DNA from: Haematobacter genomosp. 1
Lineage (GTDB): Bacteria; Pseudomonadota; Alphaproteobacteria; Rhodobacterales; Rhodobacteraceae
Assembly: GCF_002196855.1 (NCBI RefSeq)
Contig: NZ_NIPW01000025.1
Location: 1-64,000, forward strand
DNA: 64,000 bases
Direction: 5' to 3'
A model generated the notes under the pieces. That model worked only from the letters and a program-made list of their open reading frames with translations, had not been told where the DNA came from and ran no database searches. Shown here piece by piece: positions 48,253-56,409 of this stretch (positions are counted from its first letter, which is position 1; each line of letters opens with the position of its first letter). Position numbers and translations under genes: made by a program.

Positions 48253-49259
48253 CTGCTGGGGCTGTCCCGACCCTCTGCCACTCCGATCCTGCCCAACACG
48301 GCGTCCTCAGGTCCGAAATCCACCCAGCTTTCCATTGCCGGCCGGGGTTTGCCGGCGAAATCTTCGGTCTCCCAAAGCCAGTCCACCGTGGTGTCCAGCT
48401 CCGCCTTCTCCAGACCGCCGTTCACGCTCCAGCTCTGCGCGAAGGCCTGACCGAGCTTGACGAGCGTTTCGTGGGACACGTCGGGGCGGGCCTTCTCCAT
48501 CGCTGCAACCCATGTCGCGGGGTCGGCGGCGAAATCCCGCGCGGCGAGGGTCATCGCCTCGATGACCGCGCGGACTTCCTCTCCACGCCGCTCCAGCACG
48601 GCCGTCGTGACGGCATTGACCTTGGAGACGACGGGCGCGGCGGCGTAGAAATCCTCAACCCCGACCAGCACGGACAGGCGATCCGCCTCCGGTATGGACA
48701 GGAAGGTGCCGATCGACATGGTTGTCGCCGCGATCCGCCCCGCCACAAGCGCCTGCGCCCGCACGTTCGGCTGCCCGAGCGGCACGAGATCCACCGTGGT
48801 CGGGTCTACCCCCTTTGCCGCCAGCACCCGGAGTGAGAGCAGGTGATCCACGCTGCCGATGCGCCCGATCCCGAAAGCCTTGCCCGGAAGCTCTGACGTG
48901 GAGGTCAGACCGGAGGCGACGATCATGTAGGGAAGCGCCTTGTTGGGCGAAGTCACGGCGCGCAGGTCGTCCACTCCCTGCAGGCGGAGCTGAAGGAGGG
49001 CCTCCACCCCGACATTGGCCATCTCCCCCTCACCCGAGCGCAGCGCGGCAATGGCAAGCGGGGTCTGCTGCACGCGCACGAATTCCACATCCACCCCGGC
49101 GCGGTCGAAATACCCCTCGCTCTTCGCCAGCTCCATGACCGAATTGGGAACCAGCGGTGTTTCCATATCGGTCACGATCACCCGAAAGGGTGCTGCGATC
49201 GCGGGTACTGCTAGCAGGATAGCGACGGCGCCCGCCGCGCACAAAGCTCTGACAGTCAT
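48249..49259 (-). CDS. ABC importer periplasmic binding protein, SsuA/TauA/NMT1 type
   Basis: The 336-aa product has a signal peptide (cleavage near VPAIAA, residue 23) and an NMT1/SsuA-like two-lobed domain with SVMELAKSEGYFDRAGVDVE and GEMANVGVEALLQLRLQG. This class binds aliphatic sulfonates, taurine, nitrate or pyrimidine precursors. The ATG at 49259 follows GAGAGGA and gives a proper signal peptide, and an ATG 18 bases upstream also has a ribosome site. It lies 30 bases after the permease. Confidence 0.9.
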   Translation of the reverse strand: MTVRALCAAGAVAILLAVPAIAAPFRVIVTDMETPLVPNSVMELAKSEGYFDRAGVDVEFVRVQQTPLAIAALRSGEGEMANVGVEALLQLRLQGVDDLRAVTSPNKALPYMIVASGLTSTSELPGKAFGIGRIGSVDHLLSLRVLAAKGVDPTTVDLVPLGQPNVRAQALVAGRIAATTMSIGTFLSIPEADRLSVLVGVEDFYAAAPVVSKVNAVTTAVLERRGEEVRAVIEAMTLAARDFAADPATWVAAMEKARPDVSHETLVKLGQAFAQSWSVNGGLEKAELDTTVDWLWETEDFAGKPRPAMESWVDFGPEDAVLGRIGVAEGRDSPSR

Positions 49260-49289
49260 CTGTTTTCCTCTCCCCATCTTTCCCTCGCC

Positions 49290-50039
49290 TTAACGGGCCG
49301 ATGCGGTTCTCCACCGCGTCAGCCGGTTCTCCAGATGACGGAGCGTCTCCGTGACCGCAACGCCCACCAGAGACAGAGTGAGCACGACGACGAAATACTC
49401 GGCCATCCGAAAGGAGTTGCCATAGATCGCCAGCAGGCCGCCAAGCCCTGTCACCGCGGTGTAAAGCTCCGCCACGACCGTGTTTATCAACCCGATCGTT
49501 GCACCGAGCCTGAGCCCTACCATCAGGATCGGCAAGGAACCCGGAAGGATGACATGCAAAAAGATCCGTCCCGGCGACGCACCGGTCGCGCGGGCCATTT
49601 CCACCAGATCGGGATCGGCCTCGGAGACGCCGGTATAGGCGTTGAGGATCACGGGCATCACCGCCCCCATGAAGACGATGAAGGCCTTCGCCTCCACCCC
49701 CAGCCCAAGGAGCACGATGATGAGGGGCACGAATGCCACGCGGGGGGTCGCGGCCAAGGCATAGACAAAGATGTCCAGCATGCGCCCGAGCGGTCGCACC
49801 ACGCCCATGAGCACGCCCACGACGATCCCCACGACACCCGCGCTGATCGTACCGAGCAGGTAAACCCGCAGGCTCGCCAGAAGCGCGGTCGTGAGTTCGC
49901 CATCGGCAAACAGCCGGCGCGCAGCCGATAGCGTGGCAAGCGGCGTCGCGAACAGACCCGGTGGAAGCCTCTCGGCCGTGATCTGCCATGCGAGAAGGAT
50001 CAGCGCGAGAAACAGCAGCCTGAGGCCGATAACCTTCAC
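49290..50039 (-). CDS. ABC importer permease, SsuC/TauC type
   Basis: The 249-aa integral membrane protein has about six helices and the EAA loop typical of binding-protein-dependent permeases (ARATGASPGRIFLHVILPGS, then LPILMVGLRLG). I prefer the GTG at 50039 (MKVIGLRLLF after AAGGAT) to upstream ATGs because it starts at the first helix. It heads the three-gene importer operon. Confidence 0.9.
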   Translation of the reverse strand: MKVIGLRLLFLALILLAWQITAERLPPGLFATPLATLSAARRLFADGELTTALLASLRVYLLGTISAGVVGIVVGVLMGVVRPLGRMLDIFVYALAATPRVAFVPLIIVLLGLGVEAKAFIVFMGAVMPVILNAYTGVSEADPDLVEMARATGASPGRIFLHVILPGSLPILMVGLRLGATIGLINTVVAELYTAVTGLGGLLAIYGNSFRMAEYFVVVLTLSLVGVAVTETLRHLENRLTRWRTASAR

Positions 50040-50118
50040 GTCGTCAATCCTTGCTCCCCGCCGCGGTGGACAAGAGAGCAGAGGGGCGGGAGGATTTCCA
50101 GCCCCCATGCGCAATCCT

Positions 50119-50643
50119 TCAGGGAAGCGTGCGCAGCCCGCCCCCTTCCGTCACCAGCTGCTGCGCTAGATGGCGGGCGAGCGGCCACGGGCCGTAGCCG
50201 CTGTCGCTGTCGATCCCGCCCGCATGGCCGAGATCGAGCATATCGGCCTGCCATATCTCGGCAAGCCGCCGGGCGTTCAGCCATGGCAGCGCGGGGTCAT
50301 TGCGGCTGGCGACCAGCACGGCGGGAACGTTCAGCGGCAATTTTGGCGGCGCGAAAATCTCCAGCCCCCGCGGAGCGACCAGCAATGCGCCCCCGGCCCT
50401 GATCTGCGGCCAGGAGGCGATCACGCGCGCAATCAGCGAGGCGCCCAGACCATGGCCGACCAGAACCGCCCCCGGGTGCTGAAGCAGAATACCGGCAAGT
50501 TCCACCTCCCATTGCCGGGGACAGGGTCGATGCCACTCCAACTGTTCTACCAGAAGCGCACCGGGAACGGTGCTTGCCAACCAGTGCTGCCAGTGCGGCG
50601 CAGGCGCGCCTCCCAGACCGGGAACGATAAGCATCTTGACCAT
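50119..50643 (-). CDS. RBBP9/YdeN-family alpha/beta hydrolase-like protein lacking the nucleophile Ser
   Basis: The 174-aa product has the RBBP9/YdeN pattern: start MLIVPGLGGAPAPHWQHWL, QLEWHRPCPRQWEVEL, and late motifs VASRNDPALPWLNARRLAE and LGHAGGIDSDSGYGPWP with catalytic Asp and His. The nucleophile elbow, normally GHSxG, reads GHGLG (codon GGT instead of a Ser codon), so hydrolase activity is doubtful. GGAGG lies close before the ATG. An exact EcfG-type promoter match is 60 bases upstream. Confidence 0.88.
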   Translation of the reverse strand: MVKMLIVPGLGGAPAPHWQHWLASTVPGALLVEQLEWHRPCPRQWEVELAGILLQHPGAVLVGHGLGASLIARVIASWPQIRAGGALLVAPRGLEIFAPPKLPLNVPAVLVASRNDPALPWLNARRLAEIWQADMLDLGHAGGIDSDSGYGPWPLARHLAQQLVTEGGGLRTLP

Positions 50644-50703
50644 GAAACCTCCGGACAAAGGCAGGCTCTCCGCGTCTTGCGGGGAGAGCACTGCCGGGTC
50701 ATG

Positions 50704-50728
50704 AACGGGCGAGAGCAGGGATGGTTCC
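50704..50728 (-). promoter_or_regulatory. EcfG-type promoter of the RBBP9-like gene
   Basis: On the minus strand GGAAC is followed after 16 bases by CGTT, both blocks exact, ending 60 bases before the RBBP9-like start codon. Confidence 0.6.
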
Positions 50729-50782
50729 CAAAAACATCGCCCGATCCGGGGTTTGGCGGCTGAAGGTCAGGCCAGCTTGGGG

Positions 50783-51814
50783 TCAGGCCAGCATGTCCCG
50801 CACCATCGGTGCGACACGGGTTCCGTAAAGTTCGATACAGCGCATCAGATTGTCATGCGGCAGCGGTCCGGCGGAATATTTCAGGTCGAACCGCACAAGG
50901 CCCAGAGCCTTCACCGAGCGGGCGATCTTGCGGGCCACTGTCTCCGGCCCGCCGACGCAGAGCGCGCCCTGCTCCACCTCCCGCTCGAAATCCTCGCGCC
51001 GGAGCGGCGGCCAGCCCCGGCCCGCGCCGATCCGGTCGTGCATCTCCGCATAGGGGCCGAAGAACTCCGCCTTGGCGGTTTCGTCATCCACCCCGACATA
51101 GCCGGGCGAATGCATCCCCACCGGCTGCACCGGCGCGCCCGTCTGGGCAAAAACCTTGTGATAAAGGTCCACGTAGGGGCGGAAGCGTTTCGGATCGCCG
51201 CCGATGACCGCCAGCATCATCGGCAGATCATAGCTCGCCGCGCGCACGACCGATTCCGGGCTGCCGCCGACCCCGACCCAGGTGCGCAGCGGCCCCTGCT
51301 CCAGCGGCGGAAACACCTCGGTGTTCTTCAGCGGCGCACGTACGCTGCCCTGCCAGGTGACCGGCCCGCCCTTCGCCAGCTCGGCAAAGAGCGCGAGCTT
51401 CTCCTCGAAAAGCCGCTCGTATTGGTCCATCGGATAGCCGAAGAGCGGAAAGCTCTCAGTGAAGGAGCCGCGCCCCACGATCACCTCCGCCCGCCCGCCG
51501 GAGATGGCGTCGAGCGTGGAGAACCGCTGAAACACCCGCACCGGCTCATCCGAGGACAGCACCGTGACGGCGGAGCCAAGGCGGATCCGTTCGGTTCGCG
51601 CGGCGATGGCGGCCAGAACCACTTCCGGAGCGGAGACGGCGAAATCGGCGCGGTGATGTTCCCCGACCCCAAAGAAGTCGAGGCCGAGGCTATCGGCCAG
51701 AACCCCTTCCTCCACCACGTTACGGATTGTCTGCGCGTGGGTTTCCGGCCCGCCGGCGGCAGTATTCATGACGTCCCCGAACGTGTCGAGACCGAGTTCC
51801 AGAGCCTGTGCCAT
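50783..51814 (-). CDS. LLM-class flavin-dependent monooxygenase
   Basis: The 343-aa luciferase-like monooxygenase shows FFGVGEHHRADFAVSAPEVV, RIRLGSAVTVLSSDEPVRVF and GGRAEVIVGRGSF, placing it in the LLM group close to TIGR03858 rather than clearly with the alkanesulfonate monooxygenase SsuD. It would use reduced FMN from a separate reductase. The substrate is unknown. It is divergent from the GMC dehydrogenase operon. Confidence 0.9.
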   Translation of the reverse strand: MAQALELGLDTFGDVMNTAAGGPETHAQTIRNVVEEGVLADSLGLDFFGVGEHHRADFAVSAPEVVLAAIAARTERIRLGSAVTVLSSDEPVRVFQRFSTLDAISGGRAEVIVGRGSFTESFPLFGYPMDQYERLFEEKLALFAELAKGGPVTWQGSVRAPLKNTEVFPPLEQGPLRTWVGVGGSPESVVRAASYDLPMMLAVIGGDPKRFRPYVDLYHKVFAQTGAPVQPVGMHSPGYVGVDDETAKAEFFGPYAEMHDRIGAGRGWPPLRREDFEREVEQGALCVGGPETVARKIARSVKALGLVRFDLKYSAGPLPHDNLMRCIELYGTRVAPMVRDMLA

Positions 51815-51886
51815 GGGAATTCCTCAATGGTTTTCTGGCAGATAGGCACTCTGGCCGAAATGTTCCAGATCGGGCGGCCTGCCTGC

Positions 51887-51911
51887 GGAACCCGCCCCGC
51901 GTTCCGGCGTT
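51887..51911 (+). promoter_or_regulatory. EcfG-type promoter of the GMC dehydrogenase operon
   Basis: GGAAC is followed after 16 bases by CGTT, both blocks exact. It lies about 80 bases before the first gene of the three-gene dehydrogenase operon, in the divergent intergenic region. Confidence 0.6.
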
Positions 51912-51991
51912 GGGGGCGTGGGTCTGCCTTCGAGCGGCAGCCCTCCCCGCATATCGCCAGAGGCCTCTTGCCCAGCCCAAAAGGACACCCC

Positions 51992-52714
51992 ATGCCCCCA
52001 CGCTCGACGCGCGACCTCTCCGCCACACGACGCGGCTTTCTTCAGGGCGGGGCGGTCGGCGTCACGGTTGCGGCTTTTGCCCGGCCAGCGCTGGCCCGGG
52101 CAGAGTTCGGGCGGACGGAGGATGTCCCCCCGCTCGACCGCTATCAGCGCGTCTTTCTCAGCGACGCGGAATGGGTCTTCATCCTGGCGGCCGTGGCACG
52201 GCTCATCCCTTCGGAAGGCGAGGGGCCGGGGGCGATAGAGGCGCGGGTGCCGGTATTCATCGACCGCCAGCTCTCGGGCGACTTCGGCAGGGCTGCGACC
52301 CTCTACATGCGGGGGCCCCATGTGCCCGATGCCGATCCGCATCTCGGCTATCAGAGCCCGCTGTCGCCCGCGCAGATTTACCGGGGCGCAATCCCGATCT
52401 TCAACGACTGGTGCATCCGCCAGAAGAGCGCGGCCTTTGCCGACCTCGCCGCCGCAGAGCAGGATGAGGCGATCACGGCACTGATGGCGGGAAAGGTTCC
52501 GCTGCCGCCGGAGATGCGGGATTTCGGCGACCTTCTTCTCCAGAATACGAAGGAGGGGTATTTCGCGGACCCGATGTATGGCGGCAACCATGGAATGCAG
52601 GCCTGGGTGCATATCGGCTTTCCCGGCGCGCGCGGCAGCTTTCTGGAATGGATTGATCAACGGGATGTGCCCTATCCGCTCGGCCCCGTGTCGATCTCCG
52701 GCGACAGGGCCTGA
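51992..52714 (+). CDS. Gluconate 2-dehydrogenase subunit 3-like, Tat-exported small subunit
   Basis: The 240-aa product starts with a twin-arginine signal (ATRRGFLQGGAVGVTVAAFA, cleavage near ALARA). It carries the gluconate 2-dehydrogenase subunit 3 domain (SDAEWVFILAAVARLIPSEG, YGGNHGMQAWVHIGFPG). This subunit is exported folded together with the FAD subunit, which has no signal of its own. It is first of three genes, 3 bases before the GMC gene. Confidence 0.9.
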   Translation: MPPRSTRDLSATRRGFLQGGAVGVTVAAFARPALARAEFGRTEDVPPLDRYQRVFLSDAEWVFILAAVARLIPSEGEGPGAIEARVPVFIDRQLSGDFGRAATLYMRGPHVPDADPHLGYQSPLSPAQIYRGAIPIFNDWCIRQKSAAFADLAAAEQDEAITALMAGKVPLPPEMRDFGDLLLQNTKEGYFADPMYGGNHGMQAWVHIGFPGARGSFLEWIDQRDVPYPLGPVSISGDRA

Positions 52715-52717
52715 GCG

Positions 52718-54487
52718 ATGGCACGCACCGAGAAGAAGAAGGACGCGGTCATCGTGGGGCTCGGATGGACAGGTGCCATCCTTGGCATGGAGCTCGCAAC
52801 CGAGGGGTTGGAGGTCGTCGCGCTCGAGCGCGGCAAGGACCGGGCGACCGTGCCGGATTTCCAGTATCCCAACATCATCGACGAATTGCGCTATGGCGTG
52901 CGGCTCGAACTCATGCAGAAGCCCGCTCGCTCCACCCTGACGATCCGGCGCACGCTGACGGAGCAGGCGCTGCCCTATCGGCAGCTCGGCTCCTTCCTGC
53001 CCGGCGACGGGGTGGGAGGGGCCGGGGTTCACTGGAACGGCCAGAACTGGCGGCCGATGGAGAACGAATTCCGCCTGCGCTCCTATGTGCGCGAGAACTG
53101 GGGCGAGGGGATCATTCCCGCGGGCATGGATCTTTACGACTATCCTCTCACCTATGCGGAGCTGGAGCCGTTCTTCGACCGGTTCGAATACATGGCGGGC
53201 ATTTCCGGCAAGGCGGGCAACATACGCGGGCAGATCATTCCGGGCGGCAATCCGTTTGAGGCCCCCCGCTCCCGCGATTATCCCATGCCCGCACTGCCGC
53301 AGACGCTGGACGCCACGATGTTCGCAGAGGCGGCGCGCGCCATGGGCTATCATCCCTTTCCGCGCCCCGCGGGCAATGCCTCCCGCTCCTATGTGAACGA
53401 ATACGGGATGCAGCTTGGCCCCTGCAACTTCTGCGGGTTCTGCGAACGCTACGGCTGTCTGAACTACTCCAAGTCCGCGCCGCAGACCTGCATTCTGGAC
53501 GCGCTGCGGCGGAAGCCCAACTTTTCCTATCGCACGGAAGCAGAAGTGATGCGCGTGGAGCTTGCCCCCGACGGCAAGACCGCGACCGGCGTCACCTATT
53601 TCGACGAAGCGACGCAGGAGGAGGTGTTTCAGCCCGCCGATCTGGTCGTTCTCTGCGCCTACCAGTTTCACAATGTGCATCTCATGCTGCTGTCTGGCAT
53701 CGGCAGGCCGTATGACCCGGCCAGCGGGGAGGGCGTCACCGGGCGCAACTATGCCTATCAGGTCATGGGGGATACCTCGCTCTTTTTCCGGGAGCGCAAT
53801 TTCAACCCGTTCGTCGGAGCGGGCTCGAACGGCATGTGTATCGACGATTTCGCCATCAGCCAGATCGATTTCGGGCGCGAGGGATTCATCGGCGGCAGCT
53901 ACATCTCCGCAGGGATCACCAATGGCCAGCCGATACGCTCCATGAGCCTGCCGCCCGAAACGCCGAAATGGGGCAGCGGCTGGAAGAGCGGCGTGAAGGA
54001 ATGGTACGGGCGCTCCATGTCCATCGGATCCCACGGGTCCAACATGTCCTATCGGGATACCTATCTCGACCTCGATCCGACCTACAAGGACCGGTTCGGG
54101 CGCCCGCTCCTCAGGATGACCTTCGACTGGAAGCCGAACGATATCCGCATGACGCAGTTCATGAAATCAAAGATCGAACCCATCGCCGAGTCGATGGCTC
54201 CCGACTTCCAGACCTCCTCCTACATGACCCATGCGAGCCGTTACGACGTGCGGCCCTACCAGACCACGCATAACGTCGGCGGGGCGATCATGGGGGCGGA
54301 TCCGTCGCTTTCGGCGGTGAACCGCTATCTCCAGACATGGGACAAGCACAACGTCTTCGTGATGGGGGCATCGGCCTTTCCGCAGAACATCCAGTACAAC
54401 CCCACCGGTCTTGTGGGCGCACTGGCCTATTGGGCGGCGCACGCGATCCGCACCGAGTATCTTTCCAACCCCCGCCCGCTGGTCTGA
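52718..54487 (+). CDS. GMC-family FAD dehydrogenase large subunit (gluconate 2-dehydrogenase type)
   Basis: The 589-aa flavoprotein has the N-terminal FAD motif VIVGLGWTGAILGMELA and the C-terminal GMC motif NIQYNPTGLVGALAYWAAHA, with the catalytic His/Asn region near THNVGGAIMG. Cysteines in CNFCGFCERYGC suggest the bound 3Fe-4S cluster seen in FAD-dependent glucose dehydrogenases. It has no signal peptide and is probably carried out by the Tat subunit. It oxidises a sugar, sugar acid or alcohol in the periplasm; the exact substrate is not readable. Confidence 0.92.
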   Translation: MARTEKKKDAVIVGLGWTGAILGMELATEGLEVVALERGKDRATVPDFQYPNIIDELRYGVRLELMQKPARSTLTIRRTLTEQALPYRQLGSFLPGDGVGGAGVHWNGQNWRPMENEFRLRSYVRENWGEGIIPAGMDLYDYPLTYAELEPFFDRFEYMAGISGKAGNIRGQIIPGGNPFEAPRSRDYPMPALPQTLDATMFAEAARAMGYHPFPRPAGNASRSYVNEYGMQLGPCNFCGFCERYGCLNYSKSAPQTCILDALRRKPNFSYRTEAEVMRVELAPDGKTATGVTYFDEATQEEVFQPADLVVLCAYQFHNVHLMLLSGIGRPYDPASGEGVTGRNYAYQVMGDTSLFFRERNFNPFVGAGSNGMCIDDFAISQIDFGREGFIGGSYISAGITNGQPIRSMSLPPETPKWGSGWKSGVKEWYGRSMSIGSHGSNMSYRDTYLDLDPTYKDRFGRPLLRMTFDWKPNDIRMTQFMKSKIEPIAESMAPDFQTSSYMTHASRYDVRPYQTTHNVGGAIMGADPSLSAVNRYLQTWDKHNVFVMGASAFPQNIQYNPTGLVGALAYWAAHAIRTEYLSNPRPLV

Positions 54488-54499
54488 GGAGGTCGCGCC

Positions 54500-55816
54500 A
54501 TGCTGACGTTTCTGCGCCTGCTCCTCGGCCTCGCGCTCATCGGGGTCGTGGTCGCGCTGGCGATGATCTTCGTGCCGCACCGCCCGACGCCGCTCACCAC
54601 TCTGCCCGCCGATTACGAGATTCCCTCAGGGGCGGGGGAATATGCGATGTATCTGGGGGATTGCGCCGCATGTCATACTGCCGACGGCGGTGAGCGCTTC
54701 GCGGGAGGGCGACCGATAGACAGCCCGCTCGGCACGATCTACTCCACGAACATCACGCCCGACCCCGACACCGGTATCGGGCGCTATACGCTCGATCAGT
54801 TCCGCGCGGCGCTCTACGACGGCATCCGCGCGGATGGCGCGCATCTGTACCCCGCGATGCCCTATGAGAACTACCGCAAGCTGACGGAGGAGGATGTCCG
54901 CGCGCTCTACCACTACTTCACCGAAGAAGTGGTCCCCGTGCACCATCAGGGGCCCGAGACGAGCCTACCCTTCCCCTTCAACCAGCGTTGGGGCATCCGG
55001 GCCTGGAACTGGGTGGCGCTGGAGCAGCCCGGCTTCCGTCCCCATACGGAGGATCCACAAGTTGCCCGCGGCGCCTATCTCGTGGAGGGGCCGGGCCATT
55101 GCGGGGCCTGTCACACCCCCCGGAACCTCGTCATGGCGCAGGACGGCACGGATGCCTCGAGCGAGAGCTTCCTGCGCGGCGGAGAGATCGACGGTTGGAC
55201 AGCGCCCGACCTGCGCGGAGCCAAAAGCCCCGTGGCTCTCTGGAGCGCGGAGCAGCTCAAGATGCTCTTTGCCAGCGGCCGGAGCGCCCATGCGGCGGTG
55301 ACGGGAGAGATGTCGCTTGTGGTGGAAGAATCGACCCAGCACTGGACGGAAAGCGATCTGGACGCGATGGTCGCCTATCTGAAGTCCATTGCAGATCCGG
55401 CCGATCCTCGTCCCGTACGGGATCCCGCACCGACGGTCGCTCTGCTGACCCATCCGACGCGGGACATGCCCCTTGGCGCGCGGCTCTACCTAGACAATTG
55501 CGGGGCCTGCCATTTCGTCAGCGGCAAGGGCGCGGATGAGGTCTTCCCGGAGCTTGATGGCAATTTCCTGGTCAATGCGCCCTCTCCCACCGGGCTCATC
55601 GAGGTCATCCTGCACGGCTCCACCGCGCCCTCCACCGAGATCAGGCCCTATCGTCTGCGGATGCCCGACTTCGGCCATCGCCTGTCGGATGCCGAGGTGG
55701 CGGAACTCGCGACGTTCCTGCGCCAGGCCTGGACGAACGACGCCGCGCCGGTGACCGCCGCCATGGTGGCGTCGTTGCGGGAAAGCCGAACGGGAGAGGC
55801 TTCGGCCTCCAACTGA
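54500..55816 (+). CDS. Membrane-anchored three-haem cytochrome c subunit
   Basis: The 438-aa product has an N-terminal membrane anchor (LRLLLGLALIGVVVALAMIF) and three c-type haem sites: CAACH (residues 55-59), CGACH in GHCGACHTPRN and CGACH in NCGACHFVSG. It accepts electrons from the GMC flavoprotein and passes them to the quinone pool or oxidases, as in gluconate, alcohol or glucose dehydrogenases. It ends the operon and is followed by a hairpin shared with grpE. Confidence 0.93.
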   Translation: MLTFLRLLLGLALIGVVVALAMIFVPHRPTPLTTLPADYEIPSGAGEYAMYLGDCAACHTADGGERFAGGRPIDSPLGTIYSTNITPDPDTGIGRYTLDQFRAALYDGIRADGAHLYPAMPYENYRKLTEEDVRALYHYFTEEVVPVHHQGPETSLPFPFNQRWGIRAWNWVALEQPGFRPHTEDPQVARGAYLVEGPGHCGACHTPRNLVMAQDGTDASSESFLRGGEIDGWTAPDLRGAKSPVALWSAEQLKMLFASGRSAHAAVTGEMSLVVEESTQHWTESDLDAMVAYLKSIADPADPRPVRDPAPTVALLTHPTRDMPLGARLYLDNCGACHFVSGKGADEVFPELDGNFLVNAPSPTGLIEVILHGSTAPSTEIRPYRLRMPDFGHRLSDAEVAELATFLRQAWTNDAAPVTAAMVASLRESRTGEASASN

Positions 55817-55837
55817 AAAAAGCCTTGAGGACATGAA

Positions 55838-55859
55838 AAAGCCCCCATCTGGGGGCTTT
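55838..55859. terminator. Bidirectional terminator between the cytochrome operon and grpE
   Basis: AAAGCCCCC and GGGGGCTTT form a 9-bp stem with a 4-base loop between the convergent genes. On the minus strand five T residues follow, favouring grpE termination. On the plus strand only a short T run follows. Confidence 0.85.
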
Positions 55860-55863
55860 GATC

Positions 55864-56406
55864 TTATTGAACCTTGCTGGCGGGAGTGGAGGAGACACCT
55901 ACCTGAGCCGGTCGCAGCAGACGATCATGGATCATGAAGCCTTCGCCCATGACCTGGATGATGCCGCCGGCGGCGACATTGGGGACCGGCGCCTCGAACA
56001 TCGCCTGATGGATTTGCGGATCGAAGGTGTCGCCCACAGCGGGGGAAATCACCGTGATGCCGTGTTTGGAGAAGATGTTGCGCAGCTCTCGCAGCGTCAA
56101 CTCCACCCCCTCGATGAAGGCGGCCGACGTCGTGCGCTGTTCATCCGTCACATGGTCGAGCGCCCGCTTCAGGCTGTCATAGACCGGCAGCATGTCACGG
56201 GCGAGCTTGGTGCCGCCGTAATGCTCCGCCTCCCGGCGATCCCTTTCAGAGCGCTTGCGGGAATTCTCCGCATCCGCCAAAGTTCGCATGAAGCGGTCGC
56301 GGAATTCGTCACGCTCGGCTTTCACCTGCTCAAGCTCTGCCTCGAAGCTGGCTTCCAGCGCCTCATCCGCGCCGTCCGTCACACCATCGATCTTTTCTTC
56401 TGCCAT
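55864..56406 (-). CDS. grpE: GrpE, nucleotide-exchange factor of DnaK
   Basis: GrpE releases ADP from DnaK. The 180-aa product has an acidic N-terminus, a long coiled coil (about residues 20-75, EAELEQVKAERDEFRDRFMR) and the beta-domain motif TVISPAVGDTFDPQIHQAMF. It lies 3 bases after hrcA on the same strand, the usual heat-shock pairing. Confidence 0.96.
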   Translation of the reverse strand: MAEEKIDGVTDGADEALEASFEAELEQVKAERDEFRDRFMRTLADAENSRKRSERDRREAEHYGGTKLARDMLPVYDSLKRALDHVTDEQRTTSAAFIEGVELTLRELRNIFSKHGITVISPAVGDTFDPQIHQAMFEAPVPNVAAGGIIQVMGEGFMIHDRLLRPAQVGVSSTPASKVQ

Positions 56407-56409
56407 TCC

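Noticed and set aside
51824-54034. 736-codon minus-strand open frame opposite the GMC dehydrogenase
   Set aside because: It is antisense to two genes with clear domains and shows no protein-family features.
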